A stretch of 24,789 nucleotides of DNA from contig DIEQ01000033.1 of the NCBI GenBank assembly GCA_002418705.1, positions 1-24,789 on the forward strand. Reading direction: 5' to 3'. The first letter of the stretch is position 1, and each line of letters opens with the position of its first letter. The position numbers and the translations under genes are program-made. Positions 14,869 to 24,219 of the stretch are shown in pieces. The DNA comes from Mageeibacillus sp. UBA5770 (lineage in GTDB: Bacteria > Bacillota_A > Clostridia > Saccharofermentanales > Saccharofermentanaceae). Below the pieces are notes generated by a model, which had not been told where the DNA came from, did no database searches, and saw only the letters and a list, made by a program, of their open reading frames with translations.

Positions 14869-16399
14869 ACCCAATCGCCCCCAGACTTTTCCGAATTTCA
14901 TTCTCCAATTCATGAGAGCGTTTAAACATTTCGGATAGTTCTCCTGTCAGCAGAGCCATTTTTTCATCAAACGGTTCGCCGTCATCCTCCTGTTCCTCAA
15001 TACCTACGTACCTCCCCGGCGTTAGAGTGTAGTCCTGCTTGGCGATTCCGGCTGTAGCGACAACGGCGCAGAAGCCCTTCACGTCCTCAAGCGTCCCACT
15101 GTCAAACGCCTCAAACGTCTTGGCTATCTTGGCGATGTCCTCTGTGGTCATTTCACGCAAGCGGCGGTTAACCATTGTTCCCATCTTACGGGCATCGATA
15201 AAGAGCGTTTTGCCCTTTTGCTTCTTATTACGGCTGATAAACCAGAGCGAAACGGGAATTTGGGTGGTGTAAAAGAGTTGGGTTGGCATCGCAATGATGC
15301 CCTCCACCAAATCGTCCTCCACGATTTTGCGGCGAATCTCACCCTCGCCACCGCTTTGGGACGAAAGCGAGCCGTTGGCAAGTACCATACCTAATTTGCC
15401 GTTCGGCGATAGATGGTGAATCATATGCTGAAGCCACGCAAAGTTGGCATTGCCCGATGGTGGCAAGCCATACTTCCAACGCAGGTCGTCGTTTAGGGAG
15501 CCGTCATTCCAATCCGAAAGGTTGAATGGCGGGTTGGCGAGAATGAAGTCAGCTTTTAATTGCGGATGTAGATCTTGATGGAATGTATCCGCATTATATT
15601 CTCCGAGATCTGCTTCGATGCCATGTATGGCAAGGTTCATCAGCGCCATCTTGCGAGTAGTTGGATTAGCATCCTGTCCGAAAATAGAAAGATTATTGAT
15701 GTTTCCAGCGTGGTGACTTACAAAATCTGCTGACTGCACAAACATGCCGCCTGAACCGCAGCATGGGTCATATACCCTTCCTTGGAACGGCTGCAAAACC
15801 TCTACAAGCGTCCGCACTACACAAGATGGCGTAAAGAATTCGCCAGCGCGTTTTCCTTCCAACTCCGCGAACTTGGAAAGGCAGTATTCATAAGTTCGAC
15901 CAAGGACGTCCTTATCACTTCCATGTTCGATCATCTTAATATTTGTGAACAGATCAACAACATTGCCAAGACGACGCTTATCCAACTCGTTACGGGCGTA
16001 GTTCTTCGGCAGGATATCCTTCAATCGTTTATTTTCTTTTTCAATGGCGCGCATCGCGCGGTCAATTATACCACCTATGTCAAAATATTCTTCTTTCCCA
16101 CTCTCATCTGTAATTTTTCCAGTTTTGTGTGCCCATTCAGCAATCACACTCCAGCGTGCGACAGGAGGTACATAAAAGATGTTCACCTCGGTGTATGCAT
16201 CCTTATCCTCTACGTCGTCGTCATCTTCGAGCAGTTCCTGATACCTCGCTTCGAATTTGTCCGAGATGTATTTTAGGAAGATAAGTCCAAGTACGACGTG
16301 TTTATACTCCGCCGCATCCATATTCCCCCGCAGGATGTCTGCTGCTGCCCAGATTTGCTGTTCAAAGCCGATACTTGCCGTATTGTTTCCATTTGCCAT
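14858..16399 (-). CDS. hsdM: Type I restriction-modification DNA methyltransferase subunit M
   Basis: N6-adenine methyltransferase subunit of the type I enzyme. It uses S-adenosylmethionine to modify the target chosen by HsdS and also forms part of the restriction complex. The N-terminal helical HsdM domain is seen in GFEQQIWAAADILRGNMDAA and LIFLKYISDKFE. The catalytic domain has the SAM site YDPCCGSGGMF (motif I, 210-220) and catalytic NPPF (motif IV, 289-292), with GEFFTPSCVV before them. At 513 aa the length is normal. ATG 16399 is preceded by AGGAGG. It is the first intact gene of the hsd operon, with hsdS overlapping its 3' end. No clear promoter was recognised upstream, where the DNA holds a decayed gene fragment. 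Confidence 0.97.
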   Translation of the reverse strand: MANGNNTASIGFEQQIWAAADILRGNMDAAEYKHVVLGLIFLKYISDKFEARYQELLEDDDDVEDKDAYTEVNIFYVPPVARWSVIAEWAHKTGKITDESGKEEYFDIGGIIDRAMRAIEKENKRLKDILPKNYARNELDKRRLGNVVDLFTNIKMIEHGSDKDVLGRTYEYCLSKFAELEGKRAGEFFTPSCVVRTLVEVLQPFQGRVYDPCCGSGGMFVQSADFVSHHAGNINNLSIFGQDANPTTRKMALMNLAIHGIEADLGEYNADTFHQDLHPQLKADFILANPPFNLSDWNDGSLNDDLRWKYGLPPSGNANFAWLQHMIHHLSPNGKLGMVLANGSLSSQSGGEGEIRRKIVEDDLVEGIIAMPTQLFYTTQIPVSLWFISRNKKQKGKTLFIDARKMGTMVNRRLREMTTEDIAKIAKTFEAFDSGTLEDVKGFCAVVATAGIAKQDYTLTPGRYVGIEEQEDDGEPFDEKMALLTGELSEMFKRSHELENEIRKSLGAIGYDI

Positions 16400-16470
16400 T
16401 TATTGTTTCCTCCTGTTTTTGCTGCTTTTTCATGCTTGATGATCATTTACTGAAGGCTTCCGTTCGCTAT

Positions 16471-16775
16471 TCAATCGACGAACAACTCCGGGATGTTGAC
16501 AATAATATCCGCGGTTTCTTTTTGTACGTTGAAGCATATACAGTTGAAAAGCAATTTCCGAAGTTTGCGTTCGCTATTCGGCATCATCACCACATACAAT
16601 TTACTGTAAGTTCTAATGTACTTTAATGTCTCGCGCGAGAAACCGTTTCGTTGAAGCATCAACGCAGCGGGTTTTTCGTACCATACTCCACATACTCGTA
16701 CCAGTCATTCGTAAACGATTCCACCTTGTTGAAGCGTTTATACTCCGTTAAGAACCTCGAAAAGCGGTTTAAAGC
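16471..16775 (-). pseudogene. C-terminal scrap of an unidentified gene, broken by a frameshift
   Basis: Two abutting minus-strand frames read as one protein end. The first, from about 16775, gives ALNRFSRFLTEYKRFNK, then a segment with WYEYVEYGTKNPLR, and stops in a TGATG overlap near 16660. The second gives QRNGFSRETLKYIRTYSKLY, and later KETADIIVNIPELFVD, and stops at 16471. Neither has a ribosome site, and a stop lies directly upstream of the first. The style recalls the C-terminal tail of a large helicase or replication-type protein, but this is an impression from memory only. It is truncated on the side facing the IS4-type remnant, so transposition probably removed the rest. Confidence 0.4.
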
Positions 16776-16834
16776 CTATTATGTTTAATTTATTGATACC
16801 TGGATAGTCATCAATGCTGCCAAATTGGTGCTGA

Positions 16835-18285
16835 TCAGCTGGCTTTTTCAAGGTTCTTGAGCTGCTTATTCAAAAATGAATTCTCGAACAACTCTTTTAA
16901 GTACTGATATTCAACGGAATTCTTAAATTGCAAAATGTCCACAATTCCTGACTTGGCAATACCTGTGATTACTACTTGTAACAACTCATCAAATAATTCC
17001 CAAAGTTGCTCAGCTATGTTTTTCTCGATGAGGTTATCTTTGATAACTGCAAACAATCCATCTAAGGATTCATAAGCATTTTCTCGACGAAAGTAAGCCA
17101 GCAGTATGTAGAGGATATAACAACTGGTGACATGAGCAATCTGGGCATCAAAATCCCTTGACTGACAAGTTCATAATTGCAGATGTTGTTTGGTTTCCTT
17201 AAAGAATACTTCTGTGGTCCAGCGAACGCTGTATATCTCCATCATGCTTACATGCTTAAAAACCCAAGAGATATATCTGTTGAGAGAAACAGCCTCCACT
17301 TTTTTTGATAGGGAAAGCGGCAGAAATAAAGTTTGACCTCTCCTATTCCTTCATAGTCGACAATGGCTTGGAAATAACGGGTATTACGTTTGCGACAACG
17401 CTTTTCACCACCCTCATTTTTCAAGACTTGCCGTAACATACTGGCATTGAGAGCTTGATCTTTATACATATATTTTCGCTCATCCTGCCGAATCCCACAG
17501 ATCAGATGCATCTGCTTATTGTCTAATTTCCTAACAGTTTGGATAAAGCTATGACTGCTGAACCAACTGTCAAAAAGTACGTATTTGGCCTTAAATCTTT
17601 GTTTGACAGCCCGTTTAAGCATATTAAGACCATTTTTGATTTTACTGACGTTACATTAGCGTAAGCGTTTGGCCCCACTTGAATTGAAATCGCTCTGTTT
17701 TTTGTATTGTTCTTTACGATGACGGGCTTTCTTTAGCGGTTTTTCCACATGAACACTGAAATCCAAAGGAATATAGCTCTTTCCGTCGAAAAGACAAAGG
17801 GTTAAATTCTTGAAACCAAGTTTACTGCCTTTCCTTCCAGCCTCATGATCAAACACCCAGGAGATGTTTTCCATTCTTCGACCTGTTTCGGCATGTGTTG
17901 TATCATCTAAAATGAAAGCTGATTTATCAGCGATTTGCTTTGTAGGATTCACTAATCCTTGAAACTGTTTGCTCATTGCCAGTAGTAAAGCTCTCCACGG
18001 CATTTTCTCACTATTTTTCAAGCGATAGAGAGCGTCTTTTTTCATAGCTGTAACCTTCTGGAATTCACTTTTATAGAAAGCGTGAACACTATTGATTATC
18101 ATAAGGGGGAACATTACCATGATAGAGACAATTTCAGAAGCACTGTAGCCATCCTGTTTTTGAAATTTCACTTGGTGGCAGAGCTTTTTGAACTTGAAGG
18201 TTTTCATCACATTGAATATAATAGTGTCAATCGAATAACCGTGACTTTGCAGGACATTTTCAATTTCTTTGACAGATTTCCGCAT
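16835..18285 (-). pseudogene. Decayed IS4-type DDE transposase
   Basis: A single transposase reading, about 480 codons, broken at three places. It starts at ATG 18285 (MRKSVKEIENVLQSHGYSID) with an AGGTG site. The first catalytic Asp is in FILDDTTHAET, the second in YVLFDSWFSSHSF, and the Glu in YSVRWTTEVFFKETKQHL, which is the IS4 Y-(2)-R-(3)-E-(6)-K signature. The lesions are an in-frame TAA at 17656-17658, a frameshift near 17245 (stop at 17248) and an in-frame TGA at 17171-17173, where relatives have a sense codon before TCQSRDFDAQIAHV. The C-terminus ends at 16835. I could not find convincing terminal inverted repeats on either side. The element cannot make functional transposase. Confidence 0.85.
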
Positions 18286-18452
18286 GATAACACCTCGTTT
18301 TTGGTTGATTTGGCTTGACACTTAATTATACCAAAAACCTAGTGTTCATGCGGATTTTTATTGTATTACTGGCCCGTTTAGGATCAAAATTTCAGCTGTT
18401 CTATTGGGTGCGAAACTTCAGTATTAATATTAATATTGAATAGTCACTCTCT

Positions 18453-21095
18453 TTACTTTAATTGCGCAGCACAAACCGGGCATACAAACTCTCCAATATC
18501 AATCCCATCCTCTCCGCAGCTCAGACATATCAAATTCTCTTTACCACTGATGAGAGTCAGATTTCCATTCATATTCTTAACTAAAATTATGGGTCCATCC
18601 TCCATCGCCGTCTCATATATGACTTGGTTGTTTTCAAATCTGGTACTGATTATCTTACCTTTTCTGCCTGATCTGAGTGCTATTAGGGATCCTACAGAAA
18701 AAGTGACCAACCCGTAAATCATGTTTTCAGCAAAAATTTCTCCATCCGAATCTTTCCCTATAGCCTCAAGGGCAGTTAATGCTCCTTCTTTTCTGCGGCT
18801 AAACGCTTGGGAAATATTAATTTGTGGCTCTGCCGAATTAACAATATAATGGATCTTCTCCAAAAGTTCTAAAGCCTGATTCTTGCTAAGGTGTTCATTG
18901 TCCTCATACCAACGGGGTACCTGAATACAGGAAGGACATCCCTTATCAAAAGCCGCAAGCTCACTATCACAGTGATCACATGTCTCCAGCCGTTCCTTGA
19001 TCGGATCCAGCAAGTCAATAAAATAATCAAAAACTGCTGCCGTTATCCCCAGCCCGCCTGAGGTGGTATCAAATATGTAAATATAGGCATTTCCATCCTT
19101 GCCGTTTACAACGCTGTGAGTAGCAATCTCTGCCGGATCGCAGGGATGTAAAATCGAGAAAATATTAGAAAGTGCATGAGCAAAGGCATTTAGTCCATTC
19201 TTTGATAGCTTACCAAATTCTGCACCGAATCTAAACCAAACTCCTTCAGATACTACTCTGCGTTGAAGCGGGCTAGGGTATTTTTCCTGATTCACCCATT
19301 GATTATTAACCCTTTCTCTGAAGCCGTTTGTTACAGTGGTAACCGCTACTGTGCTGTGCCACATTTCCATAGCATTACCCCATCTGACCTTGCGGTATAC
19401 TGTACCATTATTAACCCGTTCCTTAACGATTACAAATCCGGTTGGAGATGTAGATATTGCCCTGTTTTCCCTTTTTACCCTTATTGTCCTGTCTTTGGAT
19501 TTCACCCATTCCACGCGAAAGGCTTCTCCCATGTGCCGATAGACAGCTTTGGGATAAGCCTCTCTGAGAATCTGGGAATATGAAATAGTCCCCAGACGTT
19601 GTTCTCCACCGCTGGTGTAAATCTCATAAGTCGTATCATCTATCCCCCGGATTCCCACCATATGATGCGGTTCGGTGCTAATTAAAACATCATCTGAAAT
19701 ATCTAGGTCATTAATACTTTCTGCCAATCTGGCAAAGTCTTGGCCAAAAACTTCTTCATCAAGTTCCGGCTTGTCGAAATTGCCGCTTTCAATTCTGGCA
19801 CAAGCAAAGTGGGCAAGGATCAACTGCCAGTTATCCAGATGAATAACTAAATCTTCCATTTCCCGTGTAAAAATACTTTCAGGATGCAATCTGTAGTAAT
19901 CGTCAATGGAATTAGCAGAAGGTATGATAATGACCTTACCCCTGCTGCCCGGGCTTCTGCCCACTCGCCCTGCTCTTTGCCAGAAGCTCATTGAAGTTGA
20001 TGGTATACCCACGAGAACACAAAATTCAACTTCCGGAAGGTCAACACCTAATTCCAAAGCAGAGGTGGATATTACCCCTTTTAAGCTCCCATTCCGCATA
20101 GCCGCTTCTATTTTTGCTCGGTCCTCATATTCATAGCCTGAACGATAGGGCATGACCAGGCCCTCTACCTGCGGATATTTTTCGACCAGGTCAACAAACA
20201 ACTGCTCTGTAATTCTTCTGGAATGGCAAAATACCAAAAATCTTTTGCCCATTTTCACTAGTTCGGCTACAATATCGATTATCTTCTTATCATCTTCATA
20301 TTCTCCCGGGATAGCCAGATAAAAGTCCCTTCCCCCTGACGGACTCCCATTTTCAGCTTCTCCAACCACTGTAAATCCTGTTCCGGTAAGTTTCTCCAAA
20401 TGCCCCCGGGGATCTCGTGAAGTGGCACTGGCTGCCATAAACTGCGGCTCGGTACCAAGGCGACGACAGACTTGACGTAGTCTCCTTAACAGGTAGGCCA
20501 TATTACTGCCGAAAGCACCGGAGTAAACATGGCATTCATCCAGGATTACCATTTCTAAATTACTAAATAACTCTCTGTATTCCCCTTCACTGCTGCGCCT
20601 CAACATCGTAGTGTGAAGGACATCAGGAGTGCAAAGTAAAATTCTGCCCTTTTTCAAGGCCTCATGGCGTAACTTCTGAGGTGTATCTCCATCAAATTTG
20701 TATATCTTTCCTCCTATACCAAAAGTCTCAGCTAAACTCTGCAGCTTTTGCCACTGATCACCTGCCAGGGCTTTGGTCGGGTAAAAAAATATTGCCCTGA
20801 CTTTATTATCTTCCAATAATCTTTGCATCACCGGCAAAGCAAAGGCCAGGGTCTTTCCTGACGCCGTACCTGTACAGATTACTACGTTTTCTTTCTGGAT
20901 TGCATGATCAATGGCGATGGCTTGATGATTATAAAGACCATTTGGGAATATTCTATTTATCAATGAAAGGATCTCAGAGGATAAATACTCAGGATTTCTG
21001 TTTAATTCCAGCCTCGGATCCTGCTGATATCTGTAAAAGACTTCAAATCCTAATGTTTTCAATAATTGCTCTGCTTCATCAACTTGGCAAGTCAT
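18453..21095 (-). CDS. MrfA-like DEAD/H-box helicase with DUF1998-type cysteine cluster (paralogue 1)
   Basis: An 880-aa superfamily 2 helicase resembling Bacillus MrfA, a 3'-5' helicase acting in DNA damage repair. Motor motifs are NHQAIAIDHAI (Q-like region), TGTASGKT (75-82), DECHVYSG (186-193), SATS (223-226), STSALELGVD and QRAGRVGR. The C-terminal region holds the DUF1998-type cysteines as CDHCDS ... GCPSCIQVPRW, and a zinc-ribbon-like tail CLSCGEDG ... CPVCAAQLK that is likely an extra zinc site. AGGAGG before ATG 21095 overlaps the stop region of the preceding paralogue, 12 nt away, so the two form an operon. By context a defence or repair role is possible; the substrate is unknown. 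Confidence 0.85.
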   Translation of the reverse strand: MTCQVDEAEQLLKTLGFEVFYRYQQDPRLELNRNPEYLSSEILSLINRIFPNGLYNHQAIAIDHAIQKENVVICTGTASGKTLAFALPVMQRLLEDNKVRAIFFYPTKALAGDQWQKLQSLAETFGIGGKIYKFDGDTPQKLRHEALKKGRILLCTPDVLHTTMLRRSSEGEYRELFSNLEMVILDECHVYSGAFGSNMAYLLRRLRQVCRRLGTEPQFMAASATSRDPRGHLEKLTGTGFTVVGEAENGSPSGGRDFYLAIPGEYEDDKKIIDIVAELVKMGKRFLVFCHSRRITEQLFVDLVEKYPQVEGLVMPYRSGYEYEDRAKIEAAMRNGSLKGVISTSALELGVDLPEVEFCVLVGIPSTSMSFWQRAGRVGRSPGSRGKVIIIPSANSIDDYYRLHPESIFTREMEDLVIHLDNWQLILAHFACARIESGNFDKPELDEEVFGQDFARLAESINDLDISDDVLISTEPHHMVGIRGIDDTTYEIYTSGGEQRLGTISYSQILREAYPKAVYRHMGEAFRVEWVKSKDRTIRVKRENRAISTSPTGFVIVKERVNNGTVYRKVRWGNAMEMWHSTVAVTTVTNGFRERVNNQWVNQEKYPSPLQRRVVSEGVWFRFGAEFGKLSKNGLNAFAHALSNIFSILHPCDPAEIATHSVVNGKDGNAYIYIFDTTSGGLGITAAVFDYFIDLLDPIKERLETCDHCDSELAAFDKGCPSCIQVPRWYEDNEHLSKNQALELLEKIHYIVNSAEPQINISQAFSRRKEGALTALEAIGKDSDGEIFAENMIYGLVTFSVGSLIALRSGRKGKIISTRFENNQVIYETAMEDGPIILVKNMNGNLTLISGKENLICLSCGEDGIDIGEFVCPVCAAQLK

Positions 21096-21107
21096 CTCAT
21101 CATCCTC

Positions 21108-23726
21108 CTATAATTGTGCCTCACATATTGGGCAAAGTACTTCAGTTTGCTCAATACCCTCTTGACCACAGCTAGTACACCATTTTTCAATATTACCTTG
21201 GAGAAGGCTCAGGCTTGACCCCAAAAGCTGCATTTTCTTGCCATTTACGGATACTTCATAAATTCGGTCTTCAATTACTGAACTAGTAAAAGGCTTGCTT
21301 GATAGAACCAACCCTTCTTGACATTTACCTGTAAACACCAGAGAACCCTCGGAAAGCATATTTCGTCCGTAACCAGACCCCACCTCTATACCACTGCGGG
21401 GATTAGTTACAGCCGTTTTTTGCGGTACATTTTCCTGAGGAGTCACGTCTCTCAGGATCATTTTAATTTCACGAATGAGTTCAATTACTGCTTTTCTGTC
21501 GCTGTTAACAGTGTAAGTATACCAGCGATTAGCTGTAACACAGTTAATACACCCATTTTGCTCTGGATTATCATTGCAGCTTGAACAATTAGCTACGGTT
21601 GCTAAGGTCAAATCAAGTAAATTTTCAAATTTTTCAACTGCCGGCCAGGTTAAGGCAAGTCCACCTGCAGAATTGTCATAGAGAAATATTTGAGCTTCTT
21701 CATTGCCTTTGACCCAGGCGTATGAGGCTATATCCTCTTTGGCACAGGGATAGCTCATAGGATAAGCGTTTTCCAGTGCCGTGGCCAAACCTACAATTGC
21801 GGAATACGAAAGCTGACTCATATTTTTCAAAGATAGAATAACTCCATCTGTCACAAAATGTCTCATCAATGGCTGGTCGTATTCGATTTCCTCAGTGTTC
21901 TGTCCCGAAGTCTCAACATAACCCGATACTTTTTCTGTAATACCAAGACTTGTCTGCTTAAGCTGAAGAAAATTGCCCCATTTTTTATGTATCCCCCCAT
22001 TTGACCTATACCGTTCGTTTACAAATACCTCTGCTTTGGGTTTGGTAAAGGCAAATGGGCAGCGCATGTCTACAAATACTACCCGTTTTGTATAAGAAAT
22101 CCTGGTTACACGATAACGTTTTCCCATGTGCAAATATACTGCACCCTTATATGCTTCCCTGAGAATCTGGGAATAGGAAATACTTCCAATGGGGATATCT
22201 GAAGGGTTGGAACCGACAATAATATTATAGGTAGGATCATTAATACAACGAATATGAATATCGAAATGAGGACTTTGCGTATATAAGATCTCATCCGGAA
22301 AATCAAAATCTCTGATCTTGTGTGCCAATTGAATAAACTCGGCACCAAATACTTCAGTATTCAGTTCGGGGCTTTCAAAATTACCACTTTCAACTCTGGC
22401 ACAGGCATAATGTGCAGTCATTAGTTGTTGGTTGGACAGGTTAAGTATTAATGGTTCCAATGGTTTTTCAAACAGTTCTTTTGGATGGTTGAAGTAGTAA
22501 TTATCAAAAGCAGAATAACTTTTGATAATTACTACACTACCTTTTTCATTTCTGCCAACTCTGCCTGCCCTCTGCAATAGGCTAATTTTAGTACTGGGCA
22601 AGCCGACCATTACGCAGATGTCGAGGTTAGGCAAATCCACTCCTAGTTCCAGTGCCGATGTAGAGATTACTCCTCTTAGTTTACCAGCCCGAAACGCTGC
22701 TTCTATACCCATCCTGTCCCCGGCTTCAAAACCTGCCCTATAGGGACGTATATATTCTGATATCTTAGCATATCTGGTTTGTAGTTCGCTGGAAAGGCGT
22801 TCAACCTCTTGGCGTGTATGGCAGAATACCAGGAACCTGGATTTCTGGGCAAGCAATTTTCGAATTAGTTTTATCGTAAATGAGTCAGTGGGACCCTCTG
22901 GTTCAACCATATAGTATCGTTTTCCGTACGAAGGGCTGCCATTTGATTTGTCTCCAATAACCACAATATCCTGAAGTCCGGTTAATCTAGCCAGGTGTTC
23001 ATCAGGATTTCCGACTGTCGCACTGGACAAAATGTATCTCGGATGGCTCTTGTGTTTATTGGTAATCTGTCTGAGACGGCGCAGAACATATGTCATATTA
23101 CTGCCAAAAGAGCCTGTGTAAACGTGACATTCATCCAGGATTACATATTCCAGGTTGCTGAAAAAGCGTGCATATTCATTTTTATCATTTTCTCTGAGCA
23201 ATGTTGTGTGCAAAACATCAGGTGTGCAAACTAAAATTCTGGCGTGCGTGATTGCTTCTTTTCTTTCTTCACCTTTTACGTCTCCATCGAATTTCTTAAT
23301 AATTTCCGGATCGAGACGCAACTTTTTGGCCAACAATTTGAGTCTAACAATTTGATCGTTTGCTAAAGCTTTTACCGGAAAAATAAACATTGCCCTGGAT
23401 TCTTTATTAGCCAGTATTTGGGCCATAACCGGGTAGCTGAAACATATTGTTTTACCTGATGCAGTAGCAGTACAGATAGCGGTGTTATTACCTCGGAGAA
23501 CAGAATTTATACAAGTTGCCTGGTGCTCATATAGTCCTTGCGGGTACTCTAACTTACTCAGCAGTAACAAAGAAGTTGGCAGTCCGTTAAGGGACTTACT
23601 ATAGCATCCTGGTTTTTCTGCTTCTTCAAATTGATAAACAATCTGACCTCTCAACTCGTTTATCATCGTTTCAAAAGAATGAGCTTCTGCCTTCGTTGGT
23701 TCTTTTATAATTGTTTCCAGTTTCAT
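21108..23726 (-). CDS. MrfA-like DEAD/H-box helicase with DUF1998-type cysteine cluster (paralogue 2)
   Basis: A second, diverged copy of the same architecture (872 aa), encoded immediately upstream of the first. Motor motifs are EHQATCINSVL, ATASGKT (about 87-93), DECHVYTG (about 197-204), SSATVG, STSALELGVD and QRAGRVGR. The cysteine cluster is CSSCNDNPEQNGCINC followed by RWY, and the tail is CTSCGQEG ... CPICEAQL, parallel to paralogue 1. GGAG (23735-23738) favours ATG 23726 (8 nt spacing) or 23729 (5 nt); a GTG at 23735 overlaps the site. As first gene of the pair it follows a 490-bp AT-rich gap that probably holds the promoter. Conservation of both motors argues that both copies work, perhaps together. 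Confidence 0.85.
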   Translation of the reverse strand: MKLETIIKEPTKAEAHSFETMINELRGQIVYQFEEAEKPGCYSKSLNGLPTSLLLLSKLEYPQGLYEHQATCINSVLRGNNTAICTATASGKTICFSYPVMAQILANKESRAMFIFPVKALANDQIVRLKLLAKKLRLDPEIIKKFDGDVKGEERKEAITHARILVCTPDVLHTTLLRENDKNEYARFFSNLEYVILDECHVYTGSFGSNMTYVLRRLRQITNKHKSHPRYILSSATVGNPDEHLARLTGLQDIVVIGDKSNGSPSYGKRYYMVEPEGPTDSFTIKLIRKLLAQKSRFLVFCHTRQEVERLSSELQTRYAKISEYIRPYRAGFEAGDRMGIEAAFRAGKLRGVISTSALELGVDLPNLDICVMVGLPSTKISLLQRAGRVGRNEKGSVVIIKSYSAFDNYYFNHPKELFEKPLEPLILNLSNQQLMTAHYACARVESGNFESPELNTEVFGAEFIQLAHKIRDFDFPDEILYTQSPHFDIHIRCINDPTYNIIVGSNPSDIPIGSISYSQILREAYKGAVYLHMGKRYRVTRISYTKRVVFVDMRCPFAFTKPKAEVFVNERYRSNGGIHKKWGNFLQLKQTSLGITEKVSGYVETSGQNTEEIEYDQPLMRHFVTDGVILSLKNMSQLSYSAIVGLATALENAYPMSYPCAKEDIASYAWVKGNEEAQIFLYDNSAGGLALTWPAVEKFENLLDLTLATVANCSSCNDNPEQNGCINCVTANRWYTYTVNSDRKAVIELIREIKMILRDVTPQENVPQKTAVTNPRSGIEVGSGYGRNMLSEGSLVFTGKCQEGLVLSSKPFTSSVIEDRIYEVSVNGKKMQLLGSSLSLLQGNIEKWCTSCGQEGIEQTEVLCPICEAQL

Positions 23727-23773
23727 CATGTCCACTCCAAACTATAATTTTTGGGTTAGACTCACATGATCTT

Positions 23774-23795
23774 TTTTAGCTGTTTCGAGCTAAAA
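23774..23795. repeat. 8-bp inverted repeat upstream of the helicase operon
   Basis: TTTTAGCT (23774-23781) and AGCTAAAA (23788-23795) are perfect inverted arms around GTTTCG, about 50 bp upstream of the paralogue-2 start. It could be an operator or a leader hairpin. No regulator gene is adjacent. Confidence 0.4.
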
Positions 23796-24030
23796 CTTGC
23801 AAGGTTTACAGACGATATATCCTGTAGTATACAAATATTTAACAAATAAGGCTATTTGGACATTGATGGTGCTATTTTAAAGGTAAATTATTAAAATCAA
23901 CAATATTGAATCCCATCTATATCATTATGGACAAATTATATGAATGATTTATCCAAGTTTACATTATACATTTCAACATATTTCCCAAATATTCCTTCTG
24001 TATTAACAAAATTAACAAATTTTACATGAA

Positions 24031-24073
24031 GACAAACAAAAATAGCCAGATTTCCCCAAATATTCTGGCTATT
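24031..24073 (-). terminator. Intrinsic terminator, minus strand
   Basis: AATAGCCAGA (24041-24050) pairs perfectly with TCTGGCTATT (24064-24073) across a 13-nt loop. On the minus strand the 3' arm runs into TTTTTGTTTGTC, a good U-tract. It lies about 150 bp downstream of the DUF4015-type gene and insulates the helicase operon from it. Confidence 0.7.
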
Positions 24074-24219
24074 CTATTTGTAATTTATGCAGTATCATCT
24101 GGTCTAATACTCTCACTTTTCGAACACAAAAATACTCATAGCAAATTATAGCTTTTCGTATTCATAAACCTCATAGCATGAAAAATAACAATTCTCAGTT
24201 CATAATAAAGTGATCCCAC

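Larger units (their letters stand above)
23736..24219. other. AT-rich non-coding gap upstream of the helicase pair
   Basis: No reading frame with coding character was found on either strand. It holds the hairpin at 23774-23795 and the terminator at 24031-24073. The rest is AT-rich and may include the helicase operon promoter; a TATAG(T) element on the minus strand just upstream of the paralogue-2 ribosome site is too weak to annotate. Confidence 0.55.

Noticed and set aside
16432..16450. A fifth inversion site near TGATGATCATTTA upstream of hsdM
   Set aside because: Only the eight-base part ATCATTTA matches the site; the arm symmetry and CATC centre are missing, so it is likely chance.
16835..18420. 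IS4-type element as an intact, active insertion sequence
   Set aside because: The transposase has two in-frame stops and a frameshift, and I could not pair terminal inverted repeats in the flanks.
18453..23726. Helicase pair as DISARM or Druantia
   Set aside because: None of the other required genes (drmA/drmB/drmC-type, methylase, or DruA-D/DruH-type) are adjacent, and each protein is an ordinary MrfA-length helicase.
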